Source: Sulfurimonas sp. (GTDB taxonomy: Bacteria > Campylobacterota > Campylobacteria > Campylobacterales > Sulfurimonadaceae). Taken from it: DNA of 5,915 bases. Within the stretch, counting starts at the first letter, position 1, and every line of letters begins with the position of its first letter. The position numbers were made by a program, and so were the translations under genes. A model generated the notes under the pieces. It saw only the letters and a list, made by a program, of their open reading frames with translations. It was not told the origin of the DNA and did no database searches. Of this stretch, positions 1 to 5,915 are shown piece by piece. The DNA is taken from NCBI GenBank assembly GCA_027044845.1, contig JALUBM010000162.1:1-5915 (forward strand), written 5' to 3'.

Positions 1-2
1 CT

Positions 3-686
3 GTAATACAAGAATACCTTGAATCATTAGTCATAAATGGTGAAACAATGTCAAAAAATATTAATAAAAAAACTGCTTCAAATAGTGAAATAATGTTAAC
101 TTTGAAGTTGTCTAAAAAAGTAACATCAAAGAATAATACACCTATAAGGAAAAGTGGTATTTTAAAACAAATGAATATTGAAACGATGCATTATAAAGAT
201 GAAGAGAAAATTAGTGCGAAAGAGTTTTTACAAGAGTTTGAAGTAGATTCTTATATGCTTGATGATTTAACTGAAAATGAAATAGAGATTAAAAATATAC
301 TTTTTAATGAAGAAGAACTTAACGATGAAATTTTGGATGCTATTTGTGTCGTTTTAGAGAAATATATAAGTATTTTTCATGAAACTATTGAATTTAATGA
401 TTTAGCTATATCTTTAGAATCACTTTACAAAGTATTTCAACGTTTGTCAGTAAATATGCTTGATAGTGAGAAAAAAGAGAAATTACAGTTTTTCATTCAA
501 GGGCTTATAGATGATTTGCAAACGTGGAAAAAGTATATTTTTATTGAGCCAAATACGCCCGATATTCATTATCTTGATGCATCCTTACTGGAAAACTGTG
601 CTTCTATTGAACATTTTATATTTGCAACTCCACAAGAGGAAGCTGCTGCTGCAGAGGGCAGTGATGAAGATTTAGAGTTTTTTTAA
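3..686 (+). CDS. Helical acidic-tailed protein, probably 5'-truncated by the window edge; possible response-regulator output region
   Basis: I cannot assign a definite function. The first in-frame ATG is at 48 and would give 212 residues, but the frame is open back to position 3, adding VIQEYLESLVINGET, which reads like an amphipathic helix. The only ribosome-site candidate before 48 is a weak GGTGA, so I treat the gene as continuing off the left edge. Counting from ATG 48, residues 1-40 are basic and Ser/Thr/Asn-rich, like a linker. Residues 50-165 are predominantly helical and charged, with no membrane segment. A PDIHYLDASLLENC stretch (171-184) precedes an alanine/glutamate tail ending DEDLEFF. 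From memory, similar helical regions with DIHYLD and a D/E-D-L-E-x-F end follow receiver domains in Sulfurimonas-type response regulators; this is recall, not a search. No receiver, kinase or DNA-binding motif is visible. The stop overlaps the stop of the opposing yqeY gene. By eye it is AT-richer than its neighbours. Confidence 0.75.
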   Translation, partial: VIQEYLESLVINGETMSKNINKKTASNSEIMLTLKLSKKVTSKNNTPIRKSGILKQMNIETMHYKDEEKISAKEFLQEFEVDSYMLDDLTENEIEIKNILFNEEELNDEILDAICVVLEKYISIFHETIEFNDLAISLESLYKVFQRLSVNMLDSEKKEKLQFFIQGLIDDLQTWKKYIFIEPNTPDIHYLDASLLENCASIEHFIFATPQEEAAAAEGSDEDLEFF

Positions 687-1126
687 GAAAGTGCTTTTTT
701 TACGGCATCACTGATACGTTTTCCATCTGCACGTCCAGCTAGTTCTTTACTTGCTAGACCCATGACTTTCCCCATATCTTTCATACTCGTAGCACCTACT
801 TTTTCGATGATACTTTTGACATTAGTTAATAACTCTTCATCGTTGAGTTGTTTTGGTAGATATATTTCATAGTAAGCAATTTCATCAAGTTCAATCTGCA
901 TTAAATCCTCACGATTTGCATCTTTGTATTGGTGTGCTGCATCATTTCTACGTTTTATTTGTGTTTGAATAATTTTGATGACATCTTCATCAGTAAGTTC
1001 CTTTCTTTCATCGACTTCTATCTGTTTAAAAGCACTTGTAAGCAATCTAAGTGCATCTCTTTTTTTTGCATCTTTTGCTTTCATAGCATTTTTGACATCT
1101 TGATTAATTGTTTCTCGTAATGACAT
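683..1126 (-). CDS. yqeY: GatB/YqeY domain-containing protein
   Basis: A complete 147-residue protein matching the stand-alone YqeY family along its whole length (usual size about 145-155). Visible family features are the opening MSLRETINQDVKNAMKAKD, the R-D-x-LRLL segment near 23-29, the YLPKQL turn at 89-94, DMGKVMG at 117-123 and GRADGK at 131-136 before a last helix. The family is homologous to the C-terminal tRNA-binding helical domain of GatB, a subunit of the Asp/Glu-tRNA amidotransferase. YqeY itself has no catalytic domain, and its role is usually described as tRNA-related or unknown. It is a soluble cytoplasmic protein with no signal peptide. The ATG at 1126 is supported by an AAAGGA ribosome site eight bases upstream. 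The gene is divergent from flgH and convergent with the gene on its left, so it appears to be a single-gene unit. Identity is firm; molecular function is not. Confidence 0.95.
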   Translation of the reverse strand: MSLRETINQDVKNAMKAKDAKKRDALRLLTSAFKQIEVDERKELTDEDVIKIIQTQIKRRNDAAHQYKDANREDLMQIELDEIAYYEIYLPKQLNDEELLTNVKSIIEKVGATSMKDMGKVMGLASKELAGRADGKRISDAVKKALS

Positions 1127-1134
1127 TTTTAAAA

Positions 1135-1140
1135 TCCTTT
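1135..1140 (-). promoter_or_regulatory. Ribosome binding site of yqeY
   Basis: On the minus strand AAAGGA lies eight bases before the ATG at 1126. It is a good Shine-Dalgarno match and fixes the yqeY start. Confidence 0.8.
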
Positions 1141-1146
1141 ATTATA

Positions 1147-1162
1147 TGGAACTAAATTTGCT
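1147..1162 (+). promoter_or_regulatory. Sigma-54 (RpoN) -24/-12 promoter driving flgH
   Basis: The sequence TGGAACTAAATTTGCT fits the sigma-54 consensus TGGCACG-N4-TTGCW. Both invariant dinucleotides are present: GG at 1148-1149 and GC at 1160-1161, with the required spacing. AC at 1151-1152 and TTGCT at 1158-1162 also match; the differences are A for C at 1150 and T for G at 1153. Initiation about 12 bases past the GC would fall near 1173, giving a leader of roughly 28 bases that contains the flgH ribosome site. In Campylobacter and Helicobacter, RpoN with the activator FlgR and kinase FlgS controls rod, hook and basal-body genes, so a flagellar L-ring gene is a plausible target. I see no clear activator-binding repeat upstream. 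The assignment is motif-based. Confidence 0.8.
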
Positions 1163-1165
1163 AGT

Positions 1166-1171
1166 ATTATA
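1166..1171 (-). promoter_or_regulatory. Sigma-70-type -10 box for yqeY
   Basis: Read on the minus strand this is a perfect TATAAT. Initiation about seven bases downstream, near 1159, would leave a leader of about 33 bases containing the yqeY ribosome site. The hexamer 17 bases upstream (TTTCCT) is a poor -35, which is normal for Campylobacterota, whose housekeeping promoters rely on the -10 box and AT-rich upstream DNA. A second minus-strand TATAAT at 1141-1146 is a worse candidate because its start point would fall in or just past the ribosome site. Confidence 0.5.
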
Positions 1172-1188
1172 ACTAAATTAAGATAAGT

Positions 1189-1192
1189 AGGA
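1189..1192 (+). promoter_or_regulatory. Ribosome binding site of flgH
   Basis: AGGA lies eight bases before the ATG at 1201, a normal spacing. It confirms the start that gives a complete lipoprotein signal peptide. Confidence 0.75.
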
Positions 1193-1200
1193 AATGATTT

Positions 1201-1923
1201 ATGAAAAAAACCACGTTAACTGCTTCTGTTTTGTTATTGGGGGCGACACTCTTCAATGGATGTACGGCAAATTTAACAGATCCTGAAATAAATTTTGAGC
1301 CACCTACTTATGTTGAGCAGATGCCTGCAAAAGAGGACAAACAGGACTTTACATCCACGGGTAGCATATTTGGACAGGGTAAAAATCCTCTTTTCGCAGA
1401 CCACAAGGCTATGCATGTAAGTGATATAGTGACCGTAGTCATTTCTGAGGCTGCAAAGAGTTCAAATACTGGTTCCAAACAACTTTCAGAAGCAGGTACA
1501 AGCACACTTGGAGGAGGATTATTCTCGAGTACAGGTGTAAACTCTGCAGTAAATTCCAAATTAACAGATGTTAACGGATTTAGCAATATAGGATTTAATA
1601 GTACTTCCAATAATGCTTACAAAGGTTCTGGTAGTGCAACAAAAAATGCAAGTTTTACCACAACTATTTCAGCTAGAATAGTTAAAATTTTAAAAAATGG
1701 AAACTATTATATTTCAGGAAAGAGAGAAATTCTTATAGATGATCAAAAACAGATAGTACAGTTAAGTGGTGTTATTCGTCCATATGACATAGATCAGTAT
1801 AATAAGATAAATTCTTCAAAGATTAGTGATGCAAAAATACTCTATAAAACTGAGGGAGAAGTTGATCGTGCTACCAAGCAGGGATGGGGAACTAAAATTA
1901 TTCAGTCAATCTGGCCGTTTTAG
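1201..1923 (+). CDS. flgH: Flagellar L-ring lipoprotein FlgH
   Basis: FlgH forms the outer-membrane L ring, which with the FlgI P ring acts as the bushing around the flagellar rod. The 240-residue protein is full length for the family. It opens with a lipoprotein signal: Lys2-Lys3, a hydrophobic core at about 5-18, and a lipobox ending L-F-N-G-C with Cys21 as the predicted acylation site. Phe at -3 and Asn at -2 are less usual than the L-[AS]-[GA]-C pattern, but Gly at -1 is standard. FlgH landmarks follow: GSIFGQGKNPLFADHKA at 54-70, the DIVTVVISE strand at 75-83, a Gly/Ser/Asn-rich middle (about 98-148), then GNYYISGKREILID (167-180), QLSGVIRPYDI (187-197), SSKISDAKILY (205-215) and the terminal GWG...IWPF. 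A sigma-54 promoter lies just upstream and the next gene converges, so it looks monocistronic rather than part of a flgGHI cluster. Export is by Sec and Lol. Confidence 0.97.
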   Translation: MKKTTLTASVLLLGATLFNGCTANLTDPEINFEPPTYVEQMPAKEDKQDFTSTGSIFGQGKNPLFADHKAMHVSDIVTVVISEAAKSSNTGSKQLSEAGTSTLGGGLFSSTGVNSAVNSKLTDVNGFSNIGFNSTSNNAYKGSGSATKNASFTTTISARIVKILKNGNYYISGKREILIDDQKQIVQLSGVIRPYDIDQYNKINSSKISDAKILYKTEGEVDRATKQGWGTKIIQSIWPF

Positions 1924-1930
1924 CCTTATG

Positions 1931-1948
1931 ATTTTGTATATATAAAAT
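1931..1948. repeat. AT-rich palindrome between convergent flgH and sulP, possible weak bidirectional terminator
   Basis: The 18 bases ATTTTGTATATATAAAAT form an inverted repeat with a single mismatched pair, which becomes a G-U wobble in the flgH-sense RNA. Stem arms of seven bases enclose an ATAT loop. It sits in the 30-bp gap between the flgH and sulP stop codons, where a shared terminator would be expected. The stem is almost all A-T and neither side has a clean T-run, so it would be weak, and such repeats arise easily in DNA this AT-rich. Confidence 0.3.
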
Positions 1949-1953
1949 ATAAC

Positions 1954-3492
1954 TTAATAATTAACAGCAACTTTATAGGTAGGATCATCTTCCTCATAGG
2001 TGCAATATGGTCCAGCTTTTTTCATGATTTTTTTACAATCTTTACTTAAGTGACGCAGTAAAATGTTTTTTCCTGCATCTTCATATTTCTTTACCAAAGA
2101 GTCAATAGCTTCCACCCCAGAAAAATCTAAAACTCTTGTGTTTTTAAAATCAATAACAACTTTTGACGGATCATTGGGAATATCAAAGTTGTCTGAAAAT
2201 GTAGTAGCACTTGCAAAAAAGAGAGGACCTTCAAGCTCATATACTTTTGCTCCGTCTTCTTCTATGTATGTTTTTGCCCAGATACGTGCATGTTTCCAAG
2301 CAAATACAAGTGCTGAGATTATAACACCTGCTATAACGGCAATAGCTAAATCTTCAACAATAGTGATAATAGTGACTGTGACCATAACAAAGACATCTGT
2401 TTTAGGCATATGTTTAAGGTGTGAAAAACTTGACCATTCAAATGTTCCAATACTTACCATAAACATAATGCCTACAAGTACACCGACGGGAATTGCATCC
2501 AAAACATCTGTCATGGAAATAACTAAAATAAGAAGACCGACAGCGGCCGTAAAAGAAGAGAGACGTCCAAGCCCTCCTGATGTGAAGTTGATGATACTCT
2601 GACCAATCATGGCACATCCTGCCATCCCTCCAAAGAATCCAGAAGCAATATTACCACATCCAAGGGCTATACACTCTTGATTCCCACTTCCTCTGGTTCC
2701 ACTCATCTCATCTAAGACAGCAAGGGTTAAAAGTGATTCTATAAGCCCGACAAGTGCCATAATAATAGCGTAAGGCAGAACCATAATAAAAGCATCCATG
2801 CTAAAAAGTGTATCTGGAATAATAAGGTGGGGAAGTTTTCCTTGAAACTCAGATAAATTTGCCAAGGATCCGACTGTGAGCGTATTAATATGTGCAAAAT
2901 ATACAACAAGTGTTACTATGACGATAGCAACTAATCCAGAAGGGATAGCTTTTGTATATTTAGGTAAAAAATACATTATAAGCATGGTGATGGCAACAAT
3001 GACATACATACTTATGCCCTGATTATCAAAAAATTTAAACTGTGCCATGGCAATAACAATAGCTAAACCATTGACAAAACCGTATAGAGCAGGTTGAGGT
3101 ACAAGACGAATAAATTTTCCGAATTTTAATACACCAATAAGGACTTGAATTATGCCTGTAAGAATAGTTGCTAGTAGAATATAGTTAAGCATATGGATAT
3201 ATAACTCATCTCCACTAAAACCTTGCAATGTTAATTTTGTATTTGCTTGAATAACGAGACCAATAATAACGACAGCAACACTTCCCGTTGCACCACTAAT
3301 CATTCCTGGTTTCCCACCGATAAGTGCTGTAATTAGACCTAAAATAAAAGCAGTATAAAGACCTACAATAGGGCTTACTCCTGCTATAAAACTAAAAGCT
3401 ATTGCTTCAGGAACAAGTGCCACTGCAACAACAAGACCTGATAAAATATCATTTTTTATATTTGCAGATGTATATTTTCTTATATCGAACAA
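1954..3492 (-). CDS. SulP-family inorganic anion transporter with C-terminal STAS domain
   Basis: An inner-membrane anion permease of the SLC26/SulP family, 512 residues. Residues about 15-400 are a series of hydrophobic segments. Family landmarks include VPEAIAFSFIAGVSPIVGLYTAF (27-49), GGKPGMISGATGS (59-71), GLIESLLTLAVLDEMSG (249-265), the NQECIALGCGN segment (271-281) and GQSIINFTSGGLGRLSS (297-313). A cytoplasmic STAS domain spans about 410-500 with its VLDFSGVEAID signature at 454-464 (Ser458). The PEAIAF...GMISGATG style resembles the short bacterial YbaR/YvdB-like SulP branch rather than cyanobacterial BicA. Substrate cannot be read from sequence: sulfate, bicarbonate or another anion are all possible. 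The start is TTG at 3492: upstream this frame meets a stop at 3502-3504, the next in-frame Met is residue 64 inside the core, and an AAAGG site precedes the TTG. It begins one base after the valS stop and is probably expressed from the valS transcript. Confidence 0.93.
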   Translation of the reverse strand: MFDIRKYTSANIKNDILSGLVVAVALVPEAIAFSFIAGVSPIVGLYTAFILGLITALIGGKPGMISGATGSVAVVIIGLVIQANTKLTLQGFSGDELYIHMLNYILLATILTGIIQVLIGVLKFGKFIRLVPQPALYGFVNGLAIVIAMAQFKFFDNQGISMYVIVAITMLIMYFLPKYTKAIPSGLVAIVIVTLVVYFAHINTLTVGSLANLSEFQGKLPHLIIPDTLFSMDAFIMVLPYAIIMALVGLIESLLTLAVLDEMSGTRGSGNQECIALGCGNIASGFFGGMAGCAMIGQSIINFTSGGLGRLSSFTAAVGLLILVISMTDVLDAIPVGVLVGIMFMVSIGTFEWSSFSHLKHMPKTDVFVMVTVTIITIVEDLAIAVIAGVIISALVFAWKHARIWAKTYIEEDGAKVYELEGPLFFASATTFSDNFDIPNDPSKVVIDFKNTRVLDFSGVEAIDSLVKKYEDAGKNILLRHLSKDCKKIMKKAGPYCTYEEDDPTYKVAVNY

Positions 3493-3493
3493 A

Positions 3494-5915
3494 TTATGCC
3501 TTTAATGAATTAAGCTGTTCAAGTACTTTTACACGTTTTGCTTGGGCATCGTTGAGAGCTTCTCGATTTTTTTCTAAAACATCTGCCGGAGCATTGGCCA
3601 CAAAACGTTCATTATTTAGCATTCCGTTTAATTTTCCTATCTCTTTTTGTAGTTTTTCATCTTGTTTTGTTAGTTTGTTGATAATCGGTGTCAAATCAAT
3701 AGAATCGGTCGGAATAAAAGTTTCGCATGTATCGGCAATATCACTGACAGAATTTTCTACTTTTGTATCTGTGAATTTTACATCATTAACTTTTGCAAGT
3801 CTGGCGATGAAAGGAAGCATCATCTCTTTTTCTTTTTTACTCAGTCCGTCAATTTTTACATAAGCAAGCTCGATTTTTTGGTTCGCTAAATCAACTAAAA
3901 CTTTTGCACGGCGGATAGAAACAATAGCATCCATAATAATTGCAAATGTTTTCTCTTCTTTACGCTGTTTTGTTTTATGTGGAAATTTTTTAATCATAAT
4001 CGAGTCAGAATTTTCAAGTGTTGTTCCACTGAGTTCATGGTAAAGATGTTCTGTAATAAATGGCATAAAAGGGTGTAGAAGTTTCATAGCCTCTTTAAAA
4101 ATTGCTCCAAGTTCTACTATAGAACCTTTGTCTGCTTTAGAAAGTTCAATACCCCAGTCACAAAATTCATTCCATAAAAAACGGTACATTGTCAGTGCTG
4201 CATCATTAAATTTGTATTCATCAAGGTAAGCACGCACTTCTTTTGTCGCAAAATTCAGGCGGCTCATCATATAACGCCCTAAATCTGTATTGATGCAAAA
4301 ACCACTCATGTCAGGAAAAGTTTCTACATTCATTTGCAGATATTTTGAAGCATTATAAAGCTTGTTTGTAAAGTTGCGATTGAGTTCGAGTTTATCTTGA
4401 CTCATTCTTATATCTCGTCCTTGTGCGGCAGAGATGGCGAGGGTAAAACGTAATATGTCCGCAGAGTATTTGTTAACCATGTCAAGAGGGTCAATTACAT
4501 TACCTTTGGACTTACTCATTTTTTGTCCATGTTCATCTCGTACGAGTGCATGTAGGTAAATATGATTAAACGGCAGTTGATTGTTAAAATGTTCACCCAT
4601 CATCATCATTCTTGCAACCCAAAAGAAAAGAATGTCAAATCCTGTAATTAGCAGAGTATTTGGATAGAACTCTTTCATATCTTCTGATTTAAAAAGTTTA
4701 TCCATCTCTGTATCGCCATTTCCCCAGCCTAAAGTTGAAAAAGGCCAAAGTGCAGAAGAAAACCATGTGTCAAGTACATCAGGGTCTTGTGAAATATTTT
4801 TTGACGTACATTTTGGACATTCTGTAGGATTTTCCTTTTCTGTCGCCCACTCATGGTCACAATCTCCACAATAAAATACAGGAATTTGATGTCCCCACCA
4901 AAGTTGACGGGAAATGCACCAGTCACGCAGTTCTCCCATCCAAGAGTTATATGAATTTATCCAGTGGGGAGGAAAAAATTGAGCTTCACCAGCATTTGTT
5001 TTTTCTATTGATTTATCTGCTACTTCTTTGCGTACAAACCATTGTTTTGAAATGTAAGGCTCAACAATATTTTTACATCTATAACAATGCCCAACCTGAT
5101 GTTTATGGTCTTCTATTTTAACAATGTAGCCCTCTTCTTGTAGCCTTTTTACAATAGGCTCTCTTGCCTCAAGACGCTCCATTCCTTTAAACTCACCAGC
5201 ATAGTCGTTTAAAATCCCTTTTTCGTCAAATACTGTGATAAATTCCAAATCATGACGTTTTCCAACTTCGTAGTCATTTTGATCATGGGCAGGAGTAACT
5301 TTGACCACGCCTGTTCCAAAATCCATATCTACATATGAATCTGCAATGATTTTTATTTTTTTATCTAAAAGGGGAAGAAAGACTTCTTTGCCTATAATGT
5401 TTTGATATCGTTCATCATCAGGATGCACCATAACAGCAGTATCTCCAAAGTATGTTTCAGGTCTTGTTGTAGCTACTTCAACGCTGCCGCTGCCATCGGC
5501 AAAATGGTACAGTATATGGTAAAATTTACCGTCTTCTTCTTCATGTTCGACTTCAATGTCTGAAAGTGCGCCGTCATGTGTACACCAGTTTACCATGTAA
5601 TTGCCACGAACAATTAAACCTTCATTATAAAGATGAACAAATGCTTCTTTTACAGATTTTTGTAAGCCTTTATCCATAGTAAAACGTTCTCTCTCCCATG
5701 CGGGGCTTACTCCCATATGGCGGAGTTGTTGGGTCATTATACCAGCTGATTCTTCTTTCCAAGCCCAGACCTTTTCTAAAAATGCTGTACGACCTATTGC
5801 TTCTTTTGTAGTTCCTTGTTCTAAAAGTTGTTTTTCTACAACATTTTGTGTCGCAATACCAGCATGATCAGTTCCTGGCTGCCAAAGTGTTTTGTATCCG
5901 TCCATACGCTTATAG
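3494..5915 (-). CDS. valS: Valyl-tRNA synthetase, N-terminus beyond the right edge
   Basis: This class I enzyme charges tRNA-Val with valine in the cytoplasm and hydrolyses misacylated Thr-tRNA. About 806 residues are visible. The first Met (5905) is internal: the frame stays open to the edge as Y-K-R-M-D-G-Y, matching the conserved YKRM-x-G-Y of ValRS. Roughly 60-75 residues, including the HIGH motif, are outside. Numbering from that Met: WQPGTDHAGIATQ at 8-20; the editing (CP1) domain with TTRPETYFGDTAV at 146-158 and GTGVVKVTPAHDQNDYEVGKRH at 197-218; WCISRQLWWGHQIPV at 329-343; a four-cysteine zinc-type knuckle (Cys346, 349, 363, 366); DPDVLDTWFSSALWPFSTLGW at 374-394; KMSKS at 462-466 (codons 4508-4522); the anticodon-binding domain with HPFMPFITEHLY at 611-622; and the C-terminal ValRS coiled coil at about 741-803. 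The frame is intact with no missing signature inside the window. sulP follows one base downstream. Confidence 0.98.
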   Translation of the reverse strand, partial: YKRMDGYKTLWQPGTDHAGIATQNVVEKQLLEQGTTKEAIGRTAFLEKVWAWKEESAGIMTQQLRHMGVSPAWERERFTMDKGLQKSVKEAFVHLYNEGLIVRGNYMVNWCTHDGALSDIEVEHEEEDGKFYHILYHFADGSGSVEVATTRPETYFGDTAVMVHPDDERYQNIIGKEVFLPLLDKKIKIIADSYVDMDFGTGVVKVTPAHDQNDYEVGKRHDLEFITVFDEKGILNDYAGEFKGMERLEAREPIVKRLQEEGYIVKIEDHKHQVGHCYRCKNIVEPYISKQWFVRKEVADKSIEKTNAGEAQFFPPHWINSYNSWMGELRDWCISRQLWWGHQIPVFYCGDCDHEWATEKENPTECPKCTSKNISQDPDVLDTWFSSALWPFSTLGWGNGDTEMDKLFKSEDMKEFYPNTLLITGFDILFFWVARMMMMGEHFNNQLPFNHIYLHALVRDEHGQKMSKSKGNVIDPLDMVNKYSADILRFTLAISAAQGRDIRMSQDKLELNRNFTNKLYNASKYLQMNVETFPDMSGFCINTDLGRYMMSRLNFATKEVRAYLDEYKFNDAALTMYRFLWNEFCDWGIELSKADKGSIVELGAIFKEAMKLLHPFMPFITEHLYHELSGTTLENSDSIMIKKFPHKTKQRKEEKTFAIIMDAIVSIRRAKVLVDLANQKIELAYVKIDGLSKKEKEMMLPFIARLAKVNDVKFTDTKVENSVSDIADTCETFIPTDSIDLTPIINKLTKQDEKLQKEIGKLNGMLNNERFVANAPADVLEKNREALNDAQAKRVKVLEQLNSLKA
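3499..3503 (-). promoter_or_regulatory. Ribosome binding site that sets the TTG start of sulP
   Basis: On the minus strand AAAGG ends six bases before the TTG at 3492. It lies inside the last codons of valS, so a ribosome terminating on valS would stop on top of it. No ATG or GTG start is available nearby in this frame, which makes this site the main evidence for the TTG start. Confidence 0.75.

Noticed and set aside
649..662. GCT/GCA alanine-codon run near the end of gene 1, considered as a slippage-prone microsatellite
   Set aside because: Only four alanine codons, in frame, with ordinary surroundings; too short to argue for phase variation.
685..703. Possible terminator after gene 1 (AAAG-TG-CTTT followed by a T-run)
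   Set aside because: The stem is four pairs with a two-base loop, too small to form, and the T-run is explained by Lys codons of yqeY.
929..1120. Plus-strand 63-codon frame opposite yqeY, rich in Cys/Phe/Ile
   Set aside because: It lies entirely antisense to a clearly conserved gene, has no convincing ribosome site, and its composition is what the complement of Lys/Asp/Ala-rich coding sequence produces.
1141..1146. Second perfect minus-strand TATAAT upstream of yqeY
   Set aside because: Its start point would fall near 1134, leaving the AAAGGA ribosome site outside the transcript; the box at 1166-1171 has better geometry.
1308..1610. Minus-strand 100-codon frame inside flgH
   Set aside because: Antisense to a confidently identified FlgH; no ribosome site and no family resemblance.
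2063..2602. Plus-strand 179-codon frame opposite sulP
   Set aside because: Antisense to well-conserved SulP core and STAS sequence; Ser/Thr/Ile-rich low-complexity product with no recognisable domain. A shadow frame.
3402..3863. Plus-strand 153-codon frame crossing the sulP-valS junction
   Set aside because: Antisense to both genes, Ser/Phe-rich product without motifs; explained as the complement of the Lys-rich ValRS coiled coil.
4729..4926. Minus-strand 65-codon frame within valS
   Set aside because: Same strand but different frame from the strongly conserved ValRS catalytic region; a shadow.

Overview
The window is AT-rich chromosomal DNA that looks like a free-living, flagellated member of the Campylobacterota (Epsilonproteobacteria), most like Sulfurimonas or a relative. 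This rests on base composition, the style of the FlgH and ValRS proteins, a well-formed sigma-54 promoter in front of a flagellar gene, and a helical acidic-tailed protein of a kind I associate with that group. The genus is inferred from protein style, not from a database search.

Layout, left to right. (1) Positions 3-686, plus strand: the 3' part of a gene whose frame stays open to the left edge. Its product is helical and ends in an acidic DEDLEFF tail; it may be the output part of a response regulator. (2) Positions 683-1126, minus strand: a complete GatB/YqeY-family protein, converging on gene 1 so tightly that both stop codons share the four bases TTAA. (3) Positions 1127-1200: a 74-bp divergent control region with a sigma-54 -24/-12 element facing flgH and a sigma-70-like -10 box facing yqeY, physically interleaved. 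(4) Positions 1201-1923, plus strand: flgH, the flagellar L-ring lipoprotein, apparently transcribed alone. (5) Positions 1924-1953: a short AT-rich gap with a weak palindrome between convergent genes. (6) Positions 1954-3492, minus strand: a SulP-family anion transporter with a C-terminal STAS domain and a TTG start. (7) Positions 3494-5915, minus strand: valS, valyl-tRNA synthetase, with the N-terminus and HIGH motif cut off by the right edge. Only one base separates the valS stop from the sulP start, so the two are almost certainly co-transcribed.

Functionally these are separate units: translation (valS and perhaps yqeY), anion uptake (sulP), motility (flgH) and possibly signalling (gene 1). 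I see no RNA gene, insertion sequence, CRISPR array, integrase or other mobile signature, and no gene-free stretch over 300 bases. I do not see a new multi-gene system. The most informative points are the flgH sigma-54 promoter and its overlap with the yqeY promoter, the identity of gene 1, and the valS-sulP junction.
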